Assembly (NCBI GenBank): GCA_018894105.1
Contig: CM032128.1
Location: 11,079,001 to 11,143,000 of the forward strand
From: Jacaranda mimosifolia
Taxonomy: Eukaryota > Streptophyta > Magnoliopsida > Lamiales > Bignoniaceae
Length of the DNA: 64,000 nucleotides
Reading direction: 5' to 3'
Shown here piece after piece: positions 47,696-59,640 of this stretch (positions are counted from its first letter, which is position 1; each line of letters starts with the position of its first letter). The notes below the pieces were generated by a model. It worked only from the letters and a program-made list of their open reading frames with translations, was not told the origin of the DNA and ran no database searches. The position numbers and the translations under genes were made by a program.

Positions 47696-48546
47696 AGGTG
47701 TTCTTTCTAGGTGGTTGTAGTAAGTAGAGTCTATCTTTGGGAATTTGGCACTGCTTAACATTTTCTAGTTAACTTGAGTAGTGTTGCTCCATGTTTTTCC
47801 TTTTATATTGCCATTTATTTTTGGAAGTCAAGTGTTGGCAGGACATCTCTTTTGTTTTTTCTGTTTGATTTCAATAATATTTTTTTCTTTAAGTTATTTG
47901 CTTTTGTGCCAATATTTAGCAAATCGAATGACTATTAATCCTACATATTCAAGCTTTGAGAGTCGAAGATCATGCAAATAGACGTATCCTTAAACATCCA
48001 TAAAGTTTGCCTAGTTTGGGAGTCGGCATTTAGTGCCTACCTTGGGCACCTATGTGGGCTGCCCGAGCCCTCGTGTTTGGCTCCCATAGGGAGCCTAGGC
48101 ACTTATTTCCGGCCATGCGCCTAACTCTGGCAGTAGCATGGGGTACTTGAATATGACGCCTGCGCAGGGGGCCTTTGTGTTGCTTTGGTGTAAGTTCTGT
48201 TTTAAGTGACTGTTGTGCCGCGAGTGTGATGCATAGCGAAATTGTTCTAGGAACGTGTAAAGCTCTTCCCTTTCATTTGTGGTTGTTGCTCACCCCTTGC
48301 AAAGTGAAATTCTTCAAGGAAGAAAGAATGATCTTATGCTTGAGTTGAGCAGTCATCAATATTAAAATTTGAGCGTTCGAAAGAAAAATGACGCTTTATG
48401 GGCCTCCTGGAAGGATCCATGTAAGTGTGTAGTAACTCATTGATTCACTCATTTTAGAGAATTCTTTCTAACTACTAAGATATCGCCACCTTTCTTTCAT
48501 CAGGATTCAAAGTAGACTTATTTTTACTTAATCGCATAGGTACGTA
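47696..48546. other. Non-coding part of the retroelement remnant
   Basis: Moderate-GC DNA. The inverted pair GGCTCCCA/TGGGAGCC at about 48079-48100 can form a small hairpin. No pol domain is visible where pol would be expected. Confidence 0.35.
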
Positions 48547-48905
48547 CCTTCCAAAGGGCTTTTAGTGAGCTTTTTTAGGGAAGTTGCCACGTATTCCCAA
48601 GGGAGCCTTTAGTGAGCTTTGGTAGAGGAGTTGCCACATATTCTTGAGGGAGCCTATAGTAGACTTTTTCAGATAGATTTCCATGTATTCCTAAAGACAG
48701 CCCTCATTCCCAAATGAGCTTTTAGTGGGCTTTTTAAAAGTGGTTTATACATACTCCCCAAGGGAAAATTACTCCTTAAGGGAACCTTTAGTAGGCATTT
48801 TTAGACAGGTTCACATATTCCTAAAAAATGCATTTTGTAGGCTTTTTCAAAGAGGTTTCTTAGAGTGGCTACCACATACCTCCTTGGGGGCCTTTCGTGA
48901 GATTA
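48547..48905. repeat. Degenerate minisatellite, about 50-65 bp units
   Basis: Six or more units share AAGGGAGCCTTTAGTGAGCTTTTT followed by a TTGCCACATATTC-like segment (examples at 48561, 48608, 48655, 48720 and 48785). Divergence between units is high. Confidence 0.65.
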
Positions 48906-49208
48906 CACCGATGACCACATGCCCCTAGGAATTGTATAGTGGGGATTACGCTGAGTGGCTACCATGTATTCCTTGCACTCCTCAAGGAGATTATAGTGGG
49001 ATTACACTTAGAACTCTTCAAGAACACCTTGTAGAAGGGTAGGTAGTTGCTACAAAGTTCAAGGTTATGGAAAGAAGAGCATAATGTGAAGAATATAGAT
49101 TAAATCCAGAAATTATCAATACTAAAAGAGAGTGCCATTTCTGAGCAAGTAAGCTTTATTTGAATCAAGAAGGAGAAACTAAATAATACTTAAAGATAGA
49201 AAATATTC

Positions 49209-50100
49209 TTAGAGAAAGTAGAGAGTACTCGTAGGTATGGTTGAGGGCGAGTTTAGATAACGCATAGGATAACCTTTAGGTTCAACTTCAGCAGCGATCT
49301 TTGGTTTTTCGAGTTTATAATGGTATCTTTCTCTTTTTACATCTTCATGCGGTGTGGTTGTTTGGTTGGTCCAATCGATAGGAAGGTGGGTGCTCCACAA
49401 TGTGGTGTTCAAAACAAAACTTCGGGCAGTGCTATTTGAGTTGCTTTGGGGGTTGTTATCATGGGGATCGGCATCATGTCCACAGTTAGTGTAGAACTCC
49501 GCTTCTAGATATGGGTGTTCTTCAGGTGGACTTCCAAACTTCTCCTTTTTGCTGTTACAAGAGCACTCTCTGATGGAGTTTCTTCGCTCGTTGACATCCT
49601 TATTTGGACAGCGTTTCAATTATGTCCCTTAAGTTCCAGAACTCTTCCATGGTATGTCTGCTAAAATTATAGAAGTTTCAATATTTCGAAGACCCATGCT
49701 TCTTTAGATCCTCCATGTCTACCGCTCGATCAAGCCTTATAGTGTGGCAACTTGAAGTATCCCTTTATGGCTTTAAGGGGTATATATTGGAGTGTTGCTC
49801 GTTTGGCTTGCTGCAAGCTTGTTTCTTGTTCCCCTTCCAAGCTAGTTCTTAATTTAAGTGCCTTATTTTCACTAGTGTCCTGGGGAATCACCATTTTTCT
49901 GTCTCTTTCTTTAGTTGTTTTTTTGTGCTTGATTTTCTTCAAAGCTGTAATGAGGTTGCCGTTTGCAGGTCCTTGTGGCTCCTGGTGCCTTAGATTTTCT
50001 AGAGCATCACTCTTTGTCAAGTGTTATCCTCCAAAGGCACTGAGAGTAGGGTCAACAACATGGCCTATGCGCTTGCTAACTCTTGCACCATTATATTAAG
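49209..50100 (-). pseudogene. Degenerate gag of a Tat-like Ty3 element
   Basis: A 96-codon frame (49730-50020) ends with QYIPLKAIKGYFKLP, resembling the YTPL segment before the gag zinc finger of Tat-lineage elements. In an adjacent frame about 49600-49700 reads NFSRHTMEEFWNLRDIIE, which resembles the family's His-X4-Cys and following helix, with the Cys changed to Phe and a stop in place of an earlier Cys. A hydrophilic 136-codon frame (49209-49619) follows. No pol follows it to the left. Confidence 0.45.
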
Positions 50101-50943
50101 ACTTCTTAATGTTGACTATTAAGTCTGCATGCTTTGGGTGTCTTATCACCGTTGCCTTATCCACTACATGATATGTTAACCCCTTTATGGTTTATATTAT
50201 TTTGATTATGACAAAAAATCATGTGCTTTATTTTACAAATTATGTCCAAAATATCTTTCCGCAATATCTGCCAGAATCTGTCTATGCACTGGAATTTACT
50301 TTCCTTAATTAAAATATCTCTTGAAGATTCTAGCTTGATTCACATATTTATGATTTAGGAAAGAAATCAATTTGTTGTACTTATTGATATATCTGCAATT
50401 TATGGTGCCAATGGATTTTTACCATAATACCTTGTTTTCTTATTTAATTCCAATAGGTAGTTACCTAATTAAGGATTTACTTCCATTGGACATGAGCCTA
50501 TAAATAGTAAAATATACAACAATAATTAAATGCAAATCCTTAAGTCGGGAAAAGAACTTTTATAGTGTTTTGAGGAGTTTCATGATACTCTCATTCACAT
50601 TGTACTTAACTGTTTCCTAATTCCTTGCTCTTCTTGTGTTTTTGAAGGACCTTATGGTGAAAACGGTCAAGGGGAGCTTGCCTTCGATGGACATTGAGGA
50701 GACGAAGACAAGGCCATTTGTGTCTTAAATGACCTATTGGTGAGGAGGAACTAGAGTCATACCTACTCTTGAGGGAATCTATGAAGAGAACAAATTAGGT
50801 GCTTGGTTGCTCTAAGAACCTCTAGATGAAGAAATCAGTATAACGATGCTGTCTAGAATCTTCTGCAGTTTTCTGGGTTCCAGTCTAGAATGAAAGCTAG
50901 AGCTTGCCATATGTAGTTGCAGCAACTCGTAGATCATTCCATA
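50101..50943 (+). mobile_element. Possible 5' LTR and leader of a copia element
   Basis: TTTTGATTATGACAAAAAATC at about 50193 and a TATA-like CCTATAAATAG at about 50499 resemble copia LTRs. The stretch leads, after the solo LTR insertion, towards the copia gag remnant at 53766. Exact ends and a PBS could not be found. Confidence 0.25.
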
Positions 50944-53158
50944 TGTTGGAATAGTTCCCTGCAAGTTAATTAGATTGGCATTGTAAACTATTTCACTTGT
51001 GATACAATCTTGATAGAATGATATTCATAATATGGCCATTTTTATCTTATACTTATATTTACTTCACTAGCATTTGCTTGAAGCCCTTAGATCACATAAG
51101 ACTATGTGACTTGGTCATGCACTGGGTGGTGATCATGGAATAAGTCTTATACTGTTGTGTTCTTAAATCTTCCAAGTCATAGAATCTTAAAAGACAGGGC
51201 ATCTAAGATCTGGATAGACTTGCACTGACGATGCATGAATCTAAGGAATTGGATATTACTCTGTTCGATAAGCAATCCCATATGAGATATGAATACATGT
51301 TAGTAGGTGCTTGTTAGTGAACAAGGCACTGAAGGCCCACTCGGAGAATCCACTAGATAGCTGAAGTGGCAAGTCAGTAGTGGCAAATTCTCCAGCTTAC
51401 GCTAGTGCATATAATTAATCATTTGACATGAGGATCCATGGTAACCTTGTGTTTAGGTCCTCATGCTTTGACTCCTCCTTAGTCACTTAGCAGGCCATTC
51501 AAGTGGTGATTGACCATAAGCTACTTAGACATAGAGGTTTGTGAGATCCAAGATGGAATCTGACTCCTCGTCTTTGTGAAGGGCGAGTACATCTCCTATG
51601 TATTCTATAATGATCGATTCTAAGAAATCTTTGCACAAGGTAGTATGGCAATTTGGAAAAAGAAGTTTTTTAAAGATAAGGTCATAAAGTGGAATCGAAC
51701 ATTGCGAATAAAGACATAAGTATCGAATCTATTAGAGAACCGAAAAATATCTTACCTTAGACCTCTTTCGGGAGATAGGAGACGGAATAACCGTATTTGC
51801 ATGGCACGCGTAAAGCTATAATGGTTCTCCAAGAGCATTCATTTTGGCCAATTAGTTAGGCTCCATCGGCTTGAGGTTGGACATCGACTATGGAGATTGG
51901 GTACTCTTCAATTAATGGAGATTAATTGAATTGAGCCGATTAGTTTAAAGGAGTTTAAGCTAAAATGAATATATGATATTCAAAAGTCACAAGAAGTTGT
52001 GAGCCCATGTCTAATGAATGGTAGAACCTATCGGGTCACATACAAAAGCTAATTGCATTTCCTAAATGATGGAGGAATTTTTCTTAGTGTTAGAAACTTA
52101 CTCCATATGACCGATTTTGGGGTGATCGAAAATTGTGGTCAATTTTTGCTTGATTAATTTAATTGTTAAATTGTTCAAATAATTTAAGGAGTTAAATTAT
52201 ACCAATAATTAAGAAGTTAATTATTTGGTGCCACATGACCATCAATAGGTCAAGTTAACTTAAAGAGTTAAGTTAACATTTCCTAGCTTAAAGAGTTAAG
52301 CTAATTGACTTAAGAGTCAAGTCAAGAATTAAATTAAAGTGTTTAATTTAATTAATGAGAAGAATACATTTTGGAGGGAAAATTCAAATGATATGATCAT
52401 TTTGGTGTGACATTTAATTAATTTGAAATTAGATTTCAAATGTAATTGAAATGCACACAAAATTCAAATTAGATTTGAATTTGCCAATTTGCAAGACAAG
52501 TGGGTAGTCCCCCCACCTTGAGGAAGGTGTGATGCCACCTTGGCATCATCCCTCTATATATAGATATAGAGATGAGAGTGGGCGGCCAACACATTCCATG
52601 TGAAGAATTAGATTCTCACATTTTTCCTCCTCCAAAGTGTTGCCTCATGAGTTGAAGCTTCACTCCTCTCTTTTTCTCCAACCCAAAAATCAGCCTTCAA
52701 GCTCTTATTTCTCCTCTCTATATCCAGCTAATATTGAGGAGATGTTGAAAAAAGCATTGGTTTATGGACCATATTAATTGAGACAAGATAATAGGATTAC
52801 TATGCCTTGAAGATCCACTAGTCATGGTAGCGACTCGGAAATTTTTTTCCAAGAGATCCAGAAGTATTATTTATCTAAAATTTTCACAGTAGTCTTGAGG
52901 ATCTACTAGAATTTTTTTAGATTTTTTGGAAACCTTTGGATCATGCAAAAGTTGCACCTTTCCAACTACGCCACTGTTTGGCAGATTCTGCATTGAAGAA
53001 AGAGTTCTTCAACCTACCTTTGGATTTTGCTAATCAAGGAAACTCTCCATCCAAATCTAAATCCTAAGCATGTTTATATCCTTGGTTTCTTGTAAAGCAC
53101 TAGTTTATCTGAGCTTTTGAAGTATTATTATTGGATCCTAGTGCCTTATTTGCTTTCA
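50944..53158 (+). mobile_element. Solo LTR (TGTTGGAATAGT family), 2.2 kb, perfect CCATA duplication
   Basis: It starts TGTTGGAATAGT and ends TTTGCTTTCA, flanked by CCATA at 50939-50943 and 53159-53163. It aligns with 57441-59640 over the whole length. CTATATATAGATATAGAG at about 52552 looks like the LTR's own TATA region, with the leader sequence after it. No PBS, PPT or coding sequence is attached. Whether it belongs to a Ty3 or a copia family cannot be told from the LTR alone. Confidence 0.88.
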
Positions 53159-53765
53159 CCATATAGGTTGTGCAAGTGAAAATGGTAGAAGTTCCCATGT
53201 GCCTATTCACAAAACAGCTGGTTTTGTAGTATTCTGGAATCTACCTTATCCCTTTTGGGATTTTGATTTAGCTCTTTGCGAAGAGCTTGTTTTTAACCTG
53301 CTAGGGTGTTTCTAATCCTTAACTTATATTTTGTCAAATTACTATATCTATAAATTATTCTAATATTTTAATTGATTTGATATGTTCAAAATCCTAAGTG
53401 ACAGCTTACGTAGTAGAGTAGACATTGCCGAACCACTATAAATTCTAGTGTTCATTTACCTATGTTTTTACTGCTTTACTTATCACTAATATGATTTGTT
53501 GTTTAACTAGTATTTACAAATTCCAGTCAGTGACTAAGACTATTTTCTGCAAAAGATTTAAAGCATTTTGAAAGGCCATGAAGTTATGGAGTGATAAACT
53601 TTCACTGCATTAAAATCCCTTAGGCTTAATTTACCCCACTTTAGTCTTATAATCACTCTTAATTGGCATCGTAGTATTGGTTCTCTATATTGTAGTGTAA
53701 CTACTGGAGTAAAAGAACTTATGGCTACTAATACTTTTGATGTCTTTGCAGAAAATAGCAACTGC
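53159..53765. other. Probable leader of the copia remnant, no gene seen
   Basis: AT-rich DNA between the solo LTR and the gag remnant. Nothing specific is recognised. Confidence 0.4.
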
Positions 53766-54109
53766 ATAACCGACCTCCACTGTTTGGTGGTACAATTATG
53801 CTACATGGAAAAATCAAATGCAAGAATATATAATTGCCTTGGGATTTGATTGATGAGATGTGGCCAGTGAAGGGCAGATGGTTCCATTGAAATTAGTTGA
53901 CAAGCAGATAGTTCTAAAGGATCAACGGGAATTAGCTAGCGATGATAAAAATGCCATCTCATTGAATGCAAGGGTAAAAAATATTTTGCTGTGCGCTCTT
54001 AAAAAGAGGAGTACAATCAAGTCAGTACATGTGCTACAGCAAAGCAAATGTGGGAAATGTTGCAAGTGACCCACAAAGGTACCCGTCAGGTTCGATAAAA
54101 GAGGATTAC
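53766..54109 (+). pseudogene. Ty1/copia gag remnant (UBN2-type), cut by a Ty3 insertion
   Basis: Readable pieces in different frames include NYATWKNQMQEYIIALGF near 53790-53845, DDKNAISLNARVKN near 53940-53980 and TAKQMWEMLQVTHKGT near 54030-54080. This order matches the gag N-domain of plant copia elements. Several stops and frame changes separate them. The sequence ends at the 54110 LTR, so the rest of the copia element should lie beyond the Ty3 element, outside the window. Confidence 0.75.
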
Positions 54110-57100
54110 TGTAAACCCCTACTAAATTTTTAATCCTGAAAAATTCCTAAAAAATACGAATTTCATAATTTAAATTATAATTTAACTAATAAAAGGAAAA
54201 TAATAAATAAAAATTGATAGAGGATCAAAGGTAATGCATTTAAAAATTCCATAGGGTCTCACCACAATATTAGGAGGTGGAGGGACTAGAAAGTTAACCA
54301 AATAGGACTTAATTGCAATAGATAAAGAAGCTAATAGGGCCATTTGTGGTTTTGGAAAGCTAAAGAGGCTGGGGTCAATGTGAGGCACTAAGTAAATCAA
54401 AGGACTAAATTGAGGTCTTAAGAAAACTATTAGTGGTCAATTTGAGATTTCCCAAAACATAAAAATATATATAGATTTCCCCTCCCCATTTTTCTTAATT
54501 TTCACATGCAACACCATCACTCCTTCACCACCCACCTCCCACCAGCATCGACGAACCAAAGAAACAAGCCAACCGTTATCTGTCTCTCATCCCAACAATC
54601 ACACCGATACCAAGTTTGCTGTGAAATGACCGACGGTCGCTGGGAAATTGAACACCGAAAGAAGCTCATCGTGGAGATAGCAGTTGTGGTGGTTTTGGCA
54701 ATGGCTAGTCATGTTCATGAGGCGGGTTTTGATAGGTTCAGCTGGAGGAGCACAACATTACCTTCAATTGTGGATTTGGATCATCAGAGAAGTAGCAATC
54801 GGAGAAAAATAGGGCGGCGGCATTAGTGACTCAATGATAATTCTCGGTTCAATTGATTGGCTAGATGATGACATAACCAAAAATTGACTAAGGGCTTTTG
54901 TTGAACGTAAGGAGACGCGTCGGTTGGTGGGCCCAGCTCCTAATTCCAAAGGCAGTGCACTGTGTCATTCGGTGGCGGTCCAACGGCTTTAAGGCAAATT
55001 GTTCAGGGCAATGATTTGATTGTATGTGAAGGGGTTTTACACTATGACATGACTCCGAACTTGGTCAATTATGGTAAAATTCCAATTAATCCATTAATTA
55101 ATTTCTAATTTAATTTGATTGAATTGTTAGGCTAATTTCTGATGTAAATATGAGTTGATTAGACCAAAATATGCAATTATACACTGAACAATTGGACATT
55201 AAAGTTGATTACAAGTAATATGTAGACTCGGACTATTAGTAAGAGTTTAATTATTGTTAATTATGTTTGTTGGTGTATCTGAAACATCTCCATTATATGT
55301 GTTTATCAAGACTTATTATTGTTAAGAAAATATGTAAAATTTGTATGGGTGATCTAAATTTAGTAAATATGGGTTTAGAATATTAAATTAGATATTATGG
55401 ATAAAAATGATATTTTGGTCCAAAAATGATACATCGCTCGACTGCTATTATTTAACTATAATAGCCTGTTTAGAAAATCAAATACTGAATTGATTTTTGA
55501 ATAAAACCATAATTGCCTAACTAAACCAAACATGTGATGAATCGGATAAAATAGCTTAATTTAGTCAAAGGTATTGGATTACTGTATCATAATATGCCTG
55601 TACGAGAACTAAACCAAGAACTAGAATAATAGAATTGTTTTACATGGAATAAAGGAATTAATATCAGTAAAACACAAATGTAATCGTACTTACTGTTAAA
55701 GAAATGTTATATACAATGTATTGATACTTATCTTGTATTATTGAAAATAGGTGGCGAGGACCCGAAACTGCCCTGATCAGTAGAGGACCTCTAGTGTGGA
55801 CGTTAAGACTTTAGTTGAGGTTATAGCCCATACCATTTCTGGGAAAAGGATCATACTCATTATTCGTAAATCTCAACTTGTCTGTTCATGTGTGCCTACT
55901 TGCCCCTTCTGTTCCTCAACTTGTCGGCTGATCCCGTATTTGTTATTGATTATCTTTTGGGAATGCCATTGATATAGTCTTGCTGACCGAATTGTCTGAT
56001 TTTTTTCTATGGTCATAGTTTTGCATCATTATAGGAAAGGTCTTGTCAACCAACTATTTCATCCTTCTGAACTCCTTATGCCATATTATTATTGATACAG
56101 CCGCATCAACCGATTGACTGGTTGTCTCATACTTTTGCTATGTTAGTTGTTATTTGACATGGCATTGATGTTTGATTTCTATACTGCTGTTGCATTGTTT
56201 CCTATTGTTGGTACCCTTGAGGACAACCTTAGGGAGTTTTGGGCCCTGGGATTCGGTTTGAAAAGATGATCAAACCGAATGGAGTGACGATGGCTGGTTT
56301 CTCAGCTAGTACCTATTGGTGATCCTATCTCAAGGCAGTTGGAGTTTAGCTGTCCATAAGAGAGGAATCGATATGCAGTCAACCATGCCATGTGCGTGTG
56401 TATGTTTGTTAAGCTGAGCTAATCACTCGAGCAATGGAGGAATAAGAAAACCCCCTCTTTTTTTTATACTCTAGGGAGTCATATGGTTGGAGATCACGAA
56501 TAGCACCTCTTTGATTATTTGACCTTAGTTCTTGTTGACAAGTTCATTTGTGTTAATTGTATTGTTAATTTCATACACCAATCTTCACTCTCGTGCTGTT
56601 TATTATTGGTTGAAACTTTGTACCCTAGTTGGTATGCATATTGTAGGCCTAAACCTGTCTTTTACTATGGTCTTATTCTATGAACTTTGATTGTTTGTTC
56701 GCTTTTCCCGTATTCTATTTTAGTTAGGCCTCACCAGCACTCATGCTAGGTCCCTCCCCTTTTATGCTTAAACTGACTATTATCCTCACTAAATCACTAA
56801 GACTTATACATTTTTCATGTTCTCGATTCTTTTCCTCAGGTATGTGTTATTGGATAATGAACATTCTACTTGCACATATGTATATAGTGCACATAGTTTT
56901 ACGGGTAGACCACTAGTTCTCTAGATGTGTTCGACTTTATAGATAAATTATAGTATGCTAAGTTTGAGTTCTGTTTGGTTTTGATGATTTGAGAAACTAG
57001 TTGTATAAGGTTTGTGTATCTATTGTGTAAACCAGAGTTTGCTACGTTATGTGTTATGATGTTGGATTTTAAATGTTAAGTATAAGGAATGTTAAATTTA

Positions 57101-57351
57101 AACTCAGGGACTATTGATGTTAATATTATGTAAATATGGATTGTGGTGCTAATAATTGTATAATGGTTTTGTAGCCTTGTGGAATGATATATGGCGGAAT
57201 GTAATAGTAAGTTGGAATAAAAGGTTTGTGGTTATTATGGAACTATTTAAATTGAATATTTTGGAGGTGAGAATTTTGCTTTGAATTAACGTGAATAAGA
57301 TTGGAGTAATACCTCAGTTTGAAATAGGCACCTCCTGGGAGGGGTGCTATA
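54110..57351 (+). repeat. 5' LTR of the gag-only Ty3 element (3.24 kb)
   Basis: It starts TGTAAACCCCTAC and ends GGGAGGGGTGCTATA, just before the PBS. The start matches 63356 onwards over the available 645 bp. The end resembles that of the TGTAACACCC solo LTRs, so it is a related family. Short frames at 54506-54949 and 55740-56400 are LTR sequence, not genes. Confidence 0.88.
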
Positions 57352-57355
57352 GAGG

Positions 57356-57368
57356 TGGTATCAAAGCC
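57356..57368 (+). other. Primer binding site, initiator-Met type
   Basis: TGGTATCAAAGCC, one base different from the usual TGGTATCAGAGCC, four bases after the LTR end. Confidence 0.9.
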
Positions 57369-57440
57369 TAGGTTTTCAAGGTTCTAGGTAACTATCGATA
57401 TGATCCATGTAGTTATAACTAATGGGTTTATGGGAGATAA

Positions 57441-59640
57441 TGTTGGAATAGTGCCCAGCAAGCCAATAGGATTGGCCTTGGAAAGCTATTTCCTTGTAAA
57501 ACAATCTTGATTGAATAATATTCTTTATATAGCCACATTTATCTTATGCTTTATATTACTTCATTTGCATTTGGATGAACCCTTAGATCACACATGACTA
57601 CGTGACTTGGTTCAGTGACCATAGAATAAGTCATACATGGCCGTGATCTTAAATCTTCCAAATCATAGGATCTTACGAGATGGGGTATTTGAGATCCGGA
57701 TAGACTTGCACTAATGATGCATAAATCTAAGAGTTGGATATTGATCCGTTCCATGAGCAATCAGTATGAGATACGGGTGCGTGTTAGTGGGTGCTTGTTA
57801 GAGAACAAGGCACTGAAGACCCTCCAGAGAATCTACTAGACAGCCATATTGGCAAGTCGGTAGTGATTAATTCTCCCGCTTATGCTAGTGCACATTATTA
57901 GTCCTTTGACCTGAGGATCCATGGTAACCTTGTGTCCAGTCCTCATGCTTTGACTCTTCCTTAACCACTTAGTGGGTCTTTCAAGTTGAGGTTGGGTATG
58001 AGCTACTTGGCATGGAGGTTTGTGAGATCTAAGATGGAATCCGACTCCTCGCTTTTGTGAAGGGCGAGTGCATCTCTTATGTGTTCTATAATGACCGATT
58101 CCTTAAATCCTTGCGTAAGGTGGTGTGAAAATTTGGAAAAGGAGTTTTCCAAAGGTGAGGTCATACAAGGGAATCGAACATTGAGAATAAAGATATAGTA
58201 TCAAGTCTATTAGGGAGCTGGCAAATATCTTGCCCCAGGCCTTTTTTGGGAGATAGGAGAGGGAATGACCATATTTGCATGGTACGCGTGAAGCTATGAT
58301 AAATATCTAGAATATTCATTTTGGCCAATTAGTTGGGCTCCATGGGCTTGAGGTTGGATATTGACCATGAAGATTGGGTACTCTTCAATTAATGAGATTA
58401 ATTGAATCGAGTCGATTAGTTTAAAAGGAGTTTTAAACTAAAATGAATATAAGATATTCAAAAGTCACAAAGAGTTGTGAGGCCATGTCTAATGAATGGT
58501 AAAACCTATTGGGTCACACACAAAAGCCAAATAGCTTCCAAAATTGCTAGAGCAATTTTTCAAATGTTGGAAAAATCACCTTTGGGTGACTGATTTTCAA
58601 AGGTCCAATCCAACGATCAATTTTGGTTTCATTAATTTAAGTGTTAAATTAATCAACTAACTTAAGAGTTAAATTAGACCAATAATTAAGGAGTTAATTA
58701 TTTGGTACCATATTAACCATCAATTGGACAAGTTAACTTAAAAAGTTAAGTTGACTGATTTAAGCTTAAGAGTTAAGCTTGTTTGATCTAAGAGTTAAAT
58801 CAAAAGTTAATTAATTAAATTAAAGTATTTAATTTAATTAATGGGAAGAATACTTTTTGGAGGGAAAATTTAAATGAAGTGTTCATTTAAATTAGCATTT
58901 TAATTAATTTGGAATTAGATTCCAAATGAAATTGAAATGCACTTGAAATTCAAGTGAGACTTGAATTTGAATTTTGCCAACTTGGCATGCCACTTGGGCG
59001 GTCACCTTGAGTAGCATCACACCTTCCACCATCTATATATAGATATAGAGAGCATGCAAAATTCAAAATTAGCTGCTGAAAATGTGAGAATTAGATTCTT
59101 GCATTCCCTCCAAAATCTCTCTCTCCATGCATTGCATCATGAGTTGAAGCTTTGCATTTCTTCTTCTTCCCAACTTGAAAATCAGCCTCCTCTACCTCAT
59201 TTTCTCCTCTCTAACTCCAGCTTCTAGTAAGGGAAAATTGGAAGATTGTTTGCTGTGTAGATCATATAAATAGAGGCAAGGCACTTCACTTAGTCGCTTT
59301 TGGAGATCCACCTGCAGTAGCTTTCGATTGGCGAATTTTTCTAGAGTGATCCAGAAGGCTTTTTGGCTCCAATTTTTCAAAGTGTTCCATATTTAATTTC
59401 GTGATTTTTGGAGCCGTATAGCCTGGGAAAACGTTGCCATCTTTTCGATGTGCCAGTTCTAAAAAGTTTCTGGATTCGTGAGAGATAGTTGATCTTATCC
59501 CTGTTTTGAACTACAAGAGGTAATTCTTCATCCTAATCCAGATCTATAGCATAACTAGATCCTTGGTAGATCGAGTTGCTTAGTTATTTTCAAGCTTATG
59601 AAGTTTTTATTTATGGATCATCATGCTACTTTTGCTTTCA
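57441..59640 (+). mobile_element. Solo LTR (TGTTGGAATAGT family), inside the Ty3 leader
   Basis: It matches 50944-53158 from TGTTGGAATAGTGCCC to GCTTTCA. Flanks GATAA (57436-57440) and GATTA (59641-59645) match at 4 of 5. The TATA-like CTATATATAGATATAGAG recurs at about 59033. It was inserted 70 bp after the PBS. Confidence 0.85.
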
